Shown here in pieces: positions 8,125 to 13,823 of a DNA stretch of 16,429 nt (position 1 is its first letter; the number at the start of each line of letters is the position of its first letter). The notes below the pieces were generated by a model, which did not search any database, had not been told where the DNA came from, and saw nothing but the letters and a program-made list of their open reading frames with translations. Where the stretch lies: contig CALBXN010000020.1 in NCBI GenBank assembly GCA_937890485.1, positions 1-16,429 of the forward strand, given 5' to 3'. A program made the position numbers and the translations under genes. Source of the stretch: an uncultured Treponema sp. Lineage in GTDB: Bacteria; Spirochaetota; Spirochaetia; Treponematales; Treponemataceae.

Positions 8125-8276
8125 TCTTCTATTTTCTACGCTAATTCGTTACAAGTCAAGTAGTTTTGCACAATTTATGCACATTTCTACTCATTTATAT
8201 ATCGGAAAATTACTTTGCAAAATTTATAAAAAAAATAAAATTCATAAAAATTATTTTTTTAATAGTTATTTTATCT
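8125..8276 (-). other. AT-rich gap between histidine phosphatase gene and flbD
   Basis: This is the longest gene-free stretch in the window. It contains runs of A and T just after the phosphatase stop that could form only A/T hairpins, too weak to call a terminator with confidence. It also holds a sigma28-like promoter candidate (8199-8226), two nearby copies of TGCACA (8167-8183 region), and a TTGACT hexamer lacking a convincing -10 partner. No small open frame with a ribosome-binding site was found. Confidence 0.6.
8199..8226 (-). promoter_or_regulatory. Possible sigma28 (FliA/WhiG-type) promoter before flbD
   Basis: On the minus strand TAAA (8226-8223) is followed after 16 nt by TCCGATAT (8206-8199), resembling the motility sigma28 consensus TAAA-N15-GCCGATAA. 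It matches six of eight -10 bases, with a spacer one base longer than ideal. It would give a leader of about 65-70 nt before the flbD ATG. In such AT-rich DNA TAAA is common, so the weight rests on CCGATA. Uncertain. Confidence 0.35.
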
Positions 8277-8831
8277 TTACAATTCAAAAGTTTGAATTTG
8301 GCAATTTTCTGCTCTAAAATCTGCAAATTCTTGATTAGAAAAATCTTTAAAATATGTGTTGATAAGCCTAATTGTACCGCCATGACAAACAAATAGAATA
8401 TGATTGAATTTTGAGTATTTTTTTTTAACTTCATCAATAAAATTGTAAACTCGCTGAGCAACATCCAACATAGATTCGCCTTCTGGATATTTTACAGCAA
8501 ACTGACTACGAATTGCTAAATATTTTTCATCAAAGCGACTACAACCTTCCATTTTTCCGTAATTTTGTTCGGTAAGTCTTTCTTCAATCTGATAAGTAAG
8601 ATTTAGTTTTTCTGCAATAATCTGGGCTGTTTGTTGGGCTCGTAACAATGGAGAAGAAAGTATTAAATCAATTTTAGGAAGTTCACCATTTTGAATTTTT
8701 TTATAAATATCTTCTGAGGCGTTTTTAGCTTGCTGAACACCAAGTTCAACTAAAGGAATATCTGTAACTCCACAAACTAAATCTTCAACATTCATTTGAG
8801 TTCTACCATGTCGTATGCAAGAAAAATACAT
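8277..8831 (-). CDS. Histidine phosphatase superfamily protein (phosphoglycerate mutase-like)
   Basis: The product belongs to the two-histidine phosphatase superfamily, which includes phosphoglycerate mutases and CobC-like and acid phosphatases; the substrate cannot be told from sequence. The 184-residue protein has the catalytic RHG triplet (Arg7, His8, Gly9), SSPLLRAQQTA with Arg64, the acid Glu88 in LTEQNYGKMEG, and the second catalytic histidine His150 in FVCHGGTIR, so all active-site residues are present. No signal peptide is seen, implying a cytoplasmic enzyme. The ATG at 8831 has a GAAGG site 8 nt upstream. It lies between flgE and flbD on the same strand, a position where I recall no gene in T. 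pallidum or Borrelia, and it has its own promoter after the flgE terminator. A motility role is unproven. Confidence 0.9.
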   Translation of the reverse strand: MYFSCIRHGRTQMNVEDLVCGVTDIPLVELGVQQAKNASEDIYKKIQNGELPKIDLILSSPLLRAQQTAQIIAEKLNLTYQIEERLTEQNYGKMEGCSRFDEKYLAIRSQFAVKYPEGESMLDVAQRVYNFIDEVKKKYSKFNHILFVCHGGTIRLINTYFKDFSNQEFADFRAENCQIQTFEL

Positions 8832-8850
8832 AAATTATACCTTCAAATTT

Positions 8851-8896
8851 AAAATAAAAAAAGCGTGATTTTTGTAAGATTATACATAAACCACGC
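8851..8896 (-). terminator. Rho-independent terminator after flgE
   Basis: Read on the minus strand, GCGTGGTTT (8896-8888) pairs with AAATCACGC (8871-8863), a 9-bp stem with one G-U pair and a 16-nt loop. It is followed at once by a T-rich tract (8862-8851, TTTTTTTATTTT). It lies 29 nt beyond the flgE stop and would end the flbB-fliK-flgD-flgE transcript, separating it from the phosphatase and flbD-flhB genes. Confidence 0.75.
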
Positions 8897-8907
8897 CCTT
8901 TTATCAA
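8879..8907 (-). promoter_or_regulatory. Near-consensus sigma70 promoter for the histidine phosphatase gene
   Basis: On the minus strand TTGATA (8907-8902, five of six consensus bases) is followed after exactly 17 nt by TATAAT (8884-8879, perfect). The expected transcription start is near 8872, about 40 nt before the ATG at 8831. The -10 sits in the loop of the flgE terminator hairpin, so the terminator stem and promoter share the same bases. Confidence 0.6.
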
Positions 8908-8924
8908 CTTAAGATTTTATTATA

Positions 8925-10316
8925 TTATCGTTTCAAACTCATAACTGTATCTAACAAAGTATCAGCAGTTTGAATTGTTTTTGAACTTGCTTGGAAACCT
9001 CGTTGAGTAACAATCATATCTGTAAATTGTTCTGTAAGGTCAACGTTTGACATTTCCAAAGCTCCAGCAAGCATTGAACCTTTTCCAGCAATTCCTGATG
9101 TTCCAATATTTGCCATACCAGAGTTATTTGATTCTACATAAGTGTTATCTCCAGCTTTTTCCAAACCACCTTGATTAGCAAATGTTGCTAAAGCAATTTG
9201 TCCGATAGTTCTGTTTGTTCCGTTTGAGTAAACACCTGTGATAATTCCACTTGAATCAATTTTGAAATTATCAAGATATCCCATTGTGTATCCATCTTGA
9301 TAGAAAGCCTTTGTAGAACTTGAAGATGCACTTTGTGTGATTGTATTTTTTTGACTTCCGATAGTTCCAAGATTGATATTTAATGTTTGACGTGTAGGAT
9401 TTCCATCTTCATCAGGATTTGCACCAATTACATTAAATGATGTTTGCAAAACAATTTGTCCTTCTGGATTTGTAAGATTTCCAGCTGAATCTGTTACAGA
9501 TTGCAATGTTCCTGTGTTATCAAAATTAATAAAGAATGTATTTTCTTGTCCATCAGTTGTGTTTAGTCCAACACGAGTTTGTGATTCTTCTGCCATATCA
9601 GGATCAACAACAACTGTTGCTTGCCATTGATTTGGATTTCCAACTACTCTTGTAAATGAAACATTGAGCATATGTTCGTTTCCAAAACTGTCGTAGATTT
9701 TTTGTTCTGTAGACCAAGTTCCACGAGCAATATCTTCAGGACTTGCACCTTCTAAAATTTCTGGAGTGTTTTTATTTAAGTTACAAGCAAAATTTACATT
9801 TTCAGTTGCTTTTGCAGGATCTTTTGAACCTACAGGAATGATAAGATCTTCTGTACTTCCAGCAGTTTGTAAAACCATCTGTCCGTTAATTTCATCTGCC
9901 ATCCAACCTTGAACACGCATACCATTTGCAGGATTTACCAAAGTTCCTTCGCTATCAAGACTAAAAGCACCTGCTCTTGTGTAAAAAGATTCTTCACCAT
10001 TTTTCATAACGAAAAATCCGTTACCTTGAATTGCAACATCAGTTGAAACACCAGTTGTTTGTAAGTTACCTTGTGTAAAAACTGTGTCGATAGCTGCAAC
10101 TGTAACACCAAGTCCAACTTCTTTTGGGTTAACACCACCAACTTCAGTTGTAGGACTAGCTGCTCCAGACATTTGTTGAGAAATCATGTCTTGAAAATTA
10201 ACACGACCTCTTTTAAAACCTGTTGTGTTAACATTAGCAACGTTGTTACCAATTACATCAAGTCTTGTTTGGTGATTTTGCATACCGGAAACACCGGCGT
10301 AAAGTGATCTCATCAT
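8925..10316 (-). CDS. flgE: FlgE, periplasmic flagellar hook protein with cross-linking residues
   Basis: FlgE polymerises into the hook joining the motor to the periplasmic filament. The 463-residue protein begins with the rod/hook N-terminal motif MRSLYAGVSGMQNHQTRLDVIGNNVANVNTTGFK in outline, has the FlgE middle domains, and ends with the coiled-coil motif SNVDLTEQFTDMIVTQRGFQASSKTI. Lys165 (codon 9824-9822) and Cys178 (9785-9783), with Asn179 next to it in FACNLN, occupy the same numbers as the residues shown in T. denticola to form self-catalysed lysinoalanine links between hook subunits. The hook is therefore expected to be covalently cross-linked. The start is the first of two ATGs, with GAGGA 8 nt upstream. 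A terminator follows it. Confidence 0.97.
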   Translation of the reverse strand: MMRSLYAGVSGMQNHQTRLDVIGNNVANVNTTGFKRGRVNFQDMISQQMSGAASPTTEVGGVNPKEVGLGVTVAAIDTVFTQGNLQTTGVSTDVAIQGNGFFVMKNGEESFYTRAGAFSLDSEGTLVNPANGMRVQGWMADEINGQMVLQTAGSTEDLIIPVGSKDPAKATENVNFACNLNKNTPEILEGASPEDIARGTWSTEQKIYDSFGNEHMLNVSFTRVVGNPNQWQATVVVDPDMAEESQTRVGLNTTDGQENTFFINFDNTGTLQSVTDSAGNLTNPEGQIVLQTSFNVIGANPDEDGNPTRQTLNINLGTIGSQKNTITQSASSSSTKAFYQDGYTMGYLDNFKIDSSGIITGVYSNGTNRTIGQIALATFANQGGLEKAGDNTYVESNNSGMANIGTSGIAGKGSMLAGALEMSNVDLTEQFTDMIVTQRGFQASSKTIQTADTLLDTVMSLKR

Positions 10317-10335
10317 AATCTATATCCTCTTTTGC

Positions 10336-10770
10336 TTAGTATACTCTTTGAACTTGAGCCATGTCATACAACATGCCATTTACTTCAACTTGAGGATTAG
10401 CTCCTCTTGTTGCACCATCAACTACACCACTTACTAATTGCCCAGAAACATCGATATCTACAGTTTTTCCGATAACAGTTACTGCTTCTGATGAATTTAG
10501 CATTGTTGCCAACTTTGTAAATTCATTACTCATATTTGTCATTTGCTCAAGAGATGAGAACTGTGCCATCTGAGCAATAAACTGAGTATTTTCCATAGGA
10601 CTTGTTGGATCCTGGTTAGCAAGTTGTGCTAATAACAATTTCAAAAAATCATCCTTGCCCAATTCCTGACTTGCTGTACGTCCGTTTACTGCAATACTTT
10701 TGTTGAATGAGTTTACAGCGTTTTGTGTTTGTAACTTTTCTGTTGCACTCATTGTAGTATTAATTTCCAT
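10336..10770 (-). CDS. flgD: FlgD, hook cap / scaffold protein
   Basis: FlgD caps the growing hook and guides FlgE assembly. The 144-residue protein is short compared with enteric FlgD (~230) but typical of spirochaetes. The conserved N-terminal core GKDDFLKLLLAQLANQDPTSPMENTQFIAQMAQFSSLEQM (about residues 38-77, shown here in outline) is complete; the C-terminal Ig/Tudor-like part is reduced. The ATG at 10770 has a GAGGGTG site. The gene lies 19 nt before flgE and 79 nt after fliK, the latter gap holding a sigma28-like promoter candidate. Confidence 0.95.
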   Translation of the reverse strand: MEINTTMSATEKLQTQNAVNSFNKSIAVNGRTASQELGKDDFLKLLLAQLANQDPTSPMENTQFIAQMAQFSSLEQMTNMSNEFTKLATMLNSSEAVTVIGKTVDIDVSGQLVSGVVDGATRGANPQVEVNGMLYDMAQVQRVY

Positions 10771-10806
10771 AACACACCCTCAAAAATAAAATCTCTTGTA
10801 CATTAC

Positions 10807-10833
10807 TTATCGACAACCTAAAAAAAAACTTTT
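10807..10833 (-). promoter_or_regulatory. Possible sigma28 promoter before flgD
   Basis: On the minus strand AAAA (10833-10830, three of four bases of TAAA) is followed after exactly 15 nt by GTCGATAA (10814-10807, seven of eight bases of GCCGATAA). The start would fall near 10800, about 30 nt before the flgD ATG. The spacing and the -10 match are good, and the target is a hook gene of the class usually under sigma28 in treponemes. Confidence 0.45.
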
Positions 10834-10849
10834 GTAAAAAATTTTATTT

Positions 10850-12211
10850 TTATGCCATCATATTTATTAAAGATGAACCATACATGATGGTATCTCTAAC
10901 CAGTTCCATTCCATAGGAATCTTCAACAACTTCAGTAAGATTTTTTTCATAATAAAATCCGTAAGAATTTTTAGTTTCATCTTGATTTGATGAAGATTCT
11001 TGTCCAGACCAGGATAAATCAAAATTTGAACTTTCAAATCCACTTGCATTAAAGGCTTCTTTCAAAGAATTCAAACTTGAATTGAAAGCCTCGTAAGCTT
11101 CTTTTGTTGCAACTACAATTTTTCCTGCAATAAGTTTGTCGGAAAGTTCTAATTGAATCTTAACACTACCCAATTCATCAGGATGTAAAATCAAATTTAT
11201 AGTTCCACTTTTATTATCTTTTAGAACCATTGAACCTGCTTTTACAAATTCATAAGCATTATTTTGAATTTCTGATGACAACATTGAAGAAAAGTCTGTT
11301 TTTTGAGTTGCAGCTTGATTTACAATTCCATCAAACTGAATATTTTGTTGAGCATTAGGTGCAAGATTCATTGACATTTGTGCCGAATTATCACCTGTTT
11401 GAGTTATACTTGTAACAAAATTTCCTTGTTCTTTTCCTTCTGAAGTTACAGTTCTTTCATCAATAACAGAAATTACTGGTTGTTTTTTTTCAGTTTTTAC
11501 AGATTCTGCCTTAGCAAATTCATTTGTTACTTCTGCAGAAACATCCTGTGCCAACACTGAAATATTTTGAATATCAGTTTTTTCTGTTAATTCAGTTTTT
11601 CCTGTCAAAATAGAATTCAATAATTCTTGAGTAGACAATTTATCATCTAAAAGTTCTTCTTTTTCTTCATCAATTTTTATTTTTTTATTTGATGAATTTT
11701 GAATTATCGCTGATAAATCAATCTCTTTAGTTTCTTTTAGAGATAAATTTTTGTTTTCAAGTTTTTTAGAAGTTTTTTTGAGCATTTCATCAATTTTTGA
11801 AACTTCTTCAGAAGAATTTAATTTTTGATTCAACAAAAGATTTAATTCTTCAGATTGCCCTTCTAAATTTTCTGAAATTTCTTCTGAAATTAAATTCAAT
11901 TCTTCATTTTCTAAAGTCTTTGAATTTTTTACAAACAAAGTTTCAGAATTTTCTACTGAAGGTTGCTCTTCAACTTCTTGAGAAATATTTGTTTTGTTTC
12001 CTTCCGTGGTTTTTGTTGTTACATTTTCTTCGGCAGTTTCAGTTTTTTCAGATGATAGTTTTTCATCATCTAATTCTTTTTGAGCCTTTTTTAATGCAAC
12101 TTCAAATGAAGATTCGTCCTGACTTGAACGACTCGCTCCTTGAGATGTTCTTTGTTCTGTAGCATTGATTTGTGGTGCTACCGGTTCAGGACGAAGGTTC
12201 AATGCCTGCAT
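10850..12211 (-). CDS. fliK: FliK/Tap1, hook-length control protein
   Basis: FliK is a secreted ruler that sets hook length and tells FlhB to switch substrates. In treponemes it is known as Tap1, and in Borrelia the same slot is flbC/fliK. The 453-residue protein has a long, low-complexity Glu/Ser/Lys/Thr-rich N-terminal and central region (~20-250), as expected of the ruler part. A Flg_hook domain follows at about 322-402, with GTINLILHPDELGSVKIQLEL and LKEAFNASGFESSNFDLSW. Primary sequence outside this domain is poorly conserved in the family, so identity rests on that domain and on position before flgD. The ATG at 12211 has an AGGAGG site, the strongest in the cluster, 39 nt after flbB. 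Confidence 0.9.
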   Translation of the reverse strand: MQALNLRPEPVAPQINATEQRTSQGASRSSQDESSFEVALKKAQKELDDEKLSSEKTETAEENVTTKTTEGNKTNISQEVEEQPSVENSETLFVKNSKTLENEELNLISEEISENLEGQSEELNLLLNQKLNSSEEVSKIDEMLKKTSKKLENKNLSLKETKEIDLSAIIQNSSNKKIKIDEEKEELLDDKLSTQELLNSILTGKTELTEKTDIQNISVLAQDVSAEVTNEFAKAESVKTEKKQPVISVIDERTVTSEGKEQGNFVTSITQTGDNSAQMSMNLAPNAQQNIQFDGIVNQAATQKTDFSSMLSSEIQNNAYEFVKAGSMVLKDNKSGTINLILHPDELGSVKIQLELSDKLIAGKIVVATKEAYEAFNSSLNSLKEAFNASGFESSNFDLSWSGQESSSNQDETKNSYGFYYEKNLTEVVEDSYGMELVRDTIMYGSSLINMMA

Positions 12212-12250
12212 GGCTAACCTCCTGAAATGGAAACACCGTGAAAAAAATTT

Positions 12251-12883
12251 TTATTGCAAAGTTTTTGGCTTACTAACCATTTTTCGCTGAATTGTAGCAA
12301 CACGGTCAGCAGGCATTAAGGAAAGCCAATAAGCAACCATAGACATAGTTCCTTCTTCCTGAGCAATTTCTTCTACTTTGCGCAACGTATCAATAACATC
12401 TTGATCTTCCATTGCGTTAAGAATTGCAACTGCGTTTTCAGGTGGCATTCCTGTTAAATTTTTTGCATTTTGCACGATGTTTACTTCTCTATCATCGTAC
12501 TTTTTTACCGTATTGTTGAATGTTTTTTCTCTTTCTTCTTGAGATTTTCTTAAATCATCTAATTCTTGAGAAATTTGTAGATTTTGTTCTTCTAGCTTTT
12601 TTAATTCTTCTTCCCGCTTATCCAATTCTTGAGCACGAATTTCTAATGCTTCAAGGCGTTTTTCAATTCTATCGTCATCTAAATTAGACATAAGTTCAGG
12701 ATTATTTTGTGTTATTGTAGTTGAAGTTTGAGGTGTTAATCCAAAAAGTTTGTACACAGGTGCAAATAGATTTTTTGCATTTATTACTCCAAGATAATCA
12801 AACCATAACAAACCAATTAAAATGAGAATAATTACTAAAAATAATAAAAGTATTGTTTTTCCTAAACTTTTAGTACGTGCCAC
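12251..12883 (-). CDS. flbB: FlbB, periplasmic flagellar collar protein
   Basis: FlbB is a spirochaete-specific base component of the periplasmic collar that surrounds the motor; in Borrelia its loss disrupts collar and stator assembly. The 210-residue protein has one N-terminal membrane helix (~10-28, ending LLWFDYLGVI), a Glu/Lys-rich coiled coil (~70-128), and a C-terminal helical domain resembling the MgtE N-terminal fold (~143-203, with MPPENAVAILNAMEDQDVIDTL and SLMPADRVATIQRKM). It starts with GTG at 12883, supported by a TAGGAG site 5-7 nt upstream and by MARTKSLG following it. It is the first gene of the local flagellar cluster, behind its own promoter. Upstream is a hexokinase fragment, not fliI/fliJ as in Borrelia. 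Confidence 0.88.
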   Translation of the reverse strand: MARTKSLGKTILLLFLVIILILIGLLWFDYLGVINAKNLFAPVYKLFGLTPQTSTTITQNNPELMSNLDDDRIEKRLEALEIRAQELDKREEELKKLEEQNLQISQELDDLRKSQEEREKTFNNTVKKYDDREVNIVQNAKNLTGMPPENAVAILNAMEDQDVIDTLRKVEEIAQEEGTMSMVAYWLSLMPADRVATIQRKMVSKPKTLQ

Positions 12884-12902
12884 AAAATCTCCTAATTATC
12901 AA

Positions 12903-12939
12903 AGTAAAGATATACTTCTTTTTACAGTATATCTTTACT
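12903..12939. repeat. Perfect 13-bp inverted repeat upstream of flbB
   Basis: AGTAAAGATATAC (12903-12915) and GTATATCTTTACT (12927-12939) are exact reverse complements around an 11-nt loop. No T-run follows either arm on the minus strand, so it is a poor intrinsic terminator. Because the -10 of the flbB promoter lies over one arm and the predicted start is in the loop, an operator role is as likely. It could also be a degraded terminator of the hexokinase gene. Confidence 0.8.
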
Positions 12940-12954
12940 CTATTTTCAAGTCAA
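12926..12954 (-). promoter_or_regulatory. Sigma70-type promoter for flbB-fliK-flgD-flgE
   Basis: On the minus strand TTGACT (12954-12949, five of six) and TATACT (12931-12926, five of six) are separated by exactly 17 nt. The start would be near 12919, leaving about 36 nt before the flbB GTG. The -35 begins four nt after the hexokinase-fragment stop. The -10 overlaps an arm of a 13-bp inverted repeat. Confidence 0.6.
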
Positions 12955-12957
12955 TAA

Positions 12958-13341
12958 TTATACAGCAGCAACAGCAGCACCTTTTGTAATAGGTGTATCA
13001 ATTGCAACAATATCAAAATAAAGGTTTCTTTGAACAGTTAAAACTTCGTTCAAATAGCCCCGTAATCTTGGTTGAAGATTATGAGTTTTAAAGAAAGTTG
13101 TTCCATCACAAGAAATACAAACAGGCAATGAAGGTTTTGTGCCTTTTCCGCTTTTAATTACAGCAGCACTAATAATTGCACAAGATAATCTTGCTGAACG
13201 TTCAACAAAAGCATCTAAAATCAAGAACAATACATCTCTATCTTCTTGAGTGCCTTTTGTTAAAATTCCACCAAGCAATGTTTCTTCATTAAATGGTCTG
13301 TATAAAAACTTATCAATGTCAATAAGTTCTAGTTTTGGTAG
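12958..13341 (-). pseudogene. Hexokinase, C-terminal remnant
   Basis: The last ~127 codons of the chimeric frame match the C-terminal lobe of hexokinase-family glucokinases. Visible features are an EDRDVLFLILDAFVERSARL helix, AAVIKSGKGTKP, the conserved CISCDGTTFFKTHNL strand-turn, and the terminal glycine motif ITKGAAVAAV, which in hexokinases closes the nucleotide site. The N-terminal sugar-binding region with the catalytic Asp is absent from the window. This tract is AT-rich and uses codons like the flagellar genes, so it is probably the resident chromosomal gene truncated at its 5' end. The left boundary of the join is placed by eye near 13341, with an error of about 20 bp. Confidence 0.75.
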
Positions 13342-13821
13342 TGCAATAATTTGTTCAGCAACTGATTTACCTTGTTCCACATGTATATCTCCAATAGAGA
13401 TTACAATGTTATCCCATACTGAATCCAAGGTTAAACCTTGAAGAATTAGGTATGAGGAATTAGGAGTTAGGATTTGCCATTTTGATGTAATTAACCGAGT
13501 GTGATTAATTGCGAACTGCACTTGTTCCTCAAAGTGCAAAGCTATAACCATTTTTTGAGGGATAAGACGCGACAATAAAGCGATGTTTTTTGCATCATAA
13601 TCCTTTCGCTTGAGTTGCACGGCAAGCACATAAAACTCCTTGATATTTTCTCCCGGAGCGACTGCCGGAACGGTAGAGGGCGAAACGACAGCCACAATAT
13701 CTATACGTGCAATGTCTGCATCGAAACTCTCGCGTTGCGAGGGCTTCAACTCAAACTTCGCATAGATTGCCTTCTTGGGCAACTGCTTCCGAACTTCTGT
13801 TGTCTGTGGTAGGCCGTACAT
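12958..13821 (-). CDS. Chimeric ORF: DUF4391-like N-terminus fused to hexokinase C-terminus
   Basis: One uninterrupted 287-codon frame. Residues 1 to ~160 resemble DUF4391 proteins, a family of unknown role that I recall next to SNF2 helicase and DNA methyltransferase genes in bacterial defence-type loci (YGLPQTTEVRKQLPKKAIY, LIPQKMVIALHFEEQVQFAI, VWDNIVISIGDIHVEQGK). From about residue 161 the sequence becomes the end of a hexokinase. The DUF4391 part lacks its usual charged, coiled C-terminal ~50-60 residues, and the hexokinase lacks its N-terminal two thirds. The start ATG 13821 is 2 nt after the preceding stop, so it belongs to the helicase operon. Either a recombination joined the two genes in frame or this is an assembly join. 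The product is unlikely to have hexokinase activity. Confidence 0.75.
   Translation of the reverse strand: MYGLPQTTEVRKQLPKKAIYAKFELKPSQRESFDADIARIDIVAVVSPSTVPAVAPGENIKEFYVLAVQLKRKDYDAKNIALLSRLIPQKMVIALHFEEQVQFAINHTRLITSKWQILTPNSSYLILQGLTLDSVWDNIVISIGDIHVEQGKSVAEQIIALPKLELIDIDKFLYRPFNEETLLGGILTKGTQEDRDVLFLILDAFVERSARLSCAIISAAVIKSGKGTKPSLPVCISCDGTTFFKTHNLQPRLRGYLNEVLTVQRNLYFDIVAIDTPITKGAAVAAV
13444..13471. repeat. Tandem heptamer repeat inside the DUF4391 frame
   Basis: Four consecutive 7-bp units on the plus strand read AATTAGG, TATGAGG, AATTAGG, AGTTAGG. On the coding strand they give residues ILTPNSSYLIL (about 117-127), which do not fit the surrounding family sequence. This looks like a short tandemly repeated heptamer that spread into the gene; 28 bp is not a multiple of 3. 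Confidence 0.7.
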
Positions 13822-13823
13822 GG

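Noticed and set aside
8151..8160. TTGACT hexamer upstream of flbD as a sigma70 promoter
   Set aside because: The best partner 17 nt on, GAAAAT, matches only four of six bases and would leave almost no leader before the ATG.
8210..8464. Small open frames on both strands around the phosphatase 3' end
   Set aside because: Low-complexity Ile/Lys/Phe products from AT-rich DNA, overlapping a convincing enzyme gene.
11797..12162. 121-codon plus-strand open frame opposite fliK
   Set aside because: It is a Leu/Phe-rich shadow of the Glu/Lys-rich fliK codons, with no domain pattern.
12903..12939. Calling the 13-bp inverted repeat an intrinsic terminator
   Set aside because: The stem is AT-rich and no T-run follows on the transcribed strand; it overlaps a promoter instead.
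13444..13471. CRISPR-like repeat
   Set aside because: Units are 7 bp with no spacers, and no cas genes are present.
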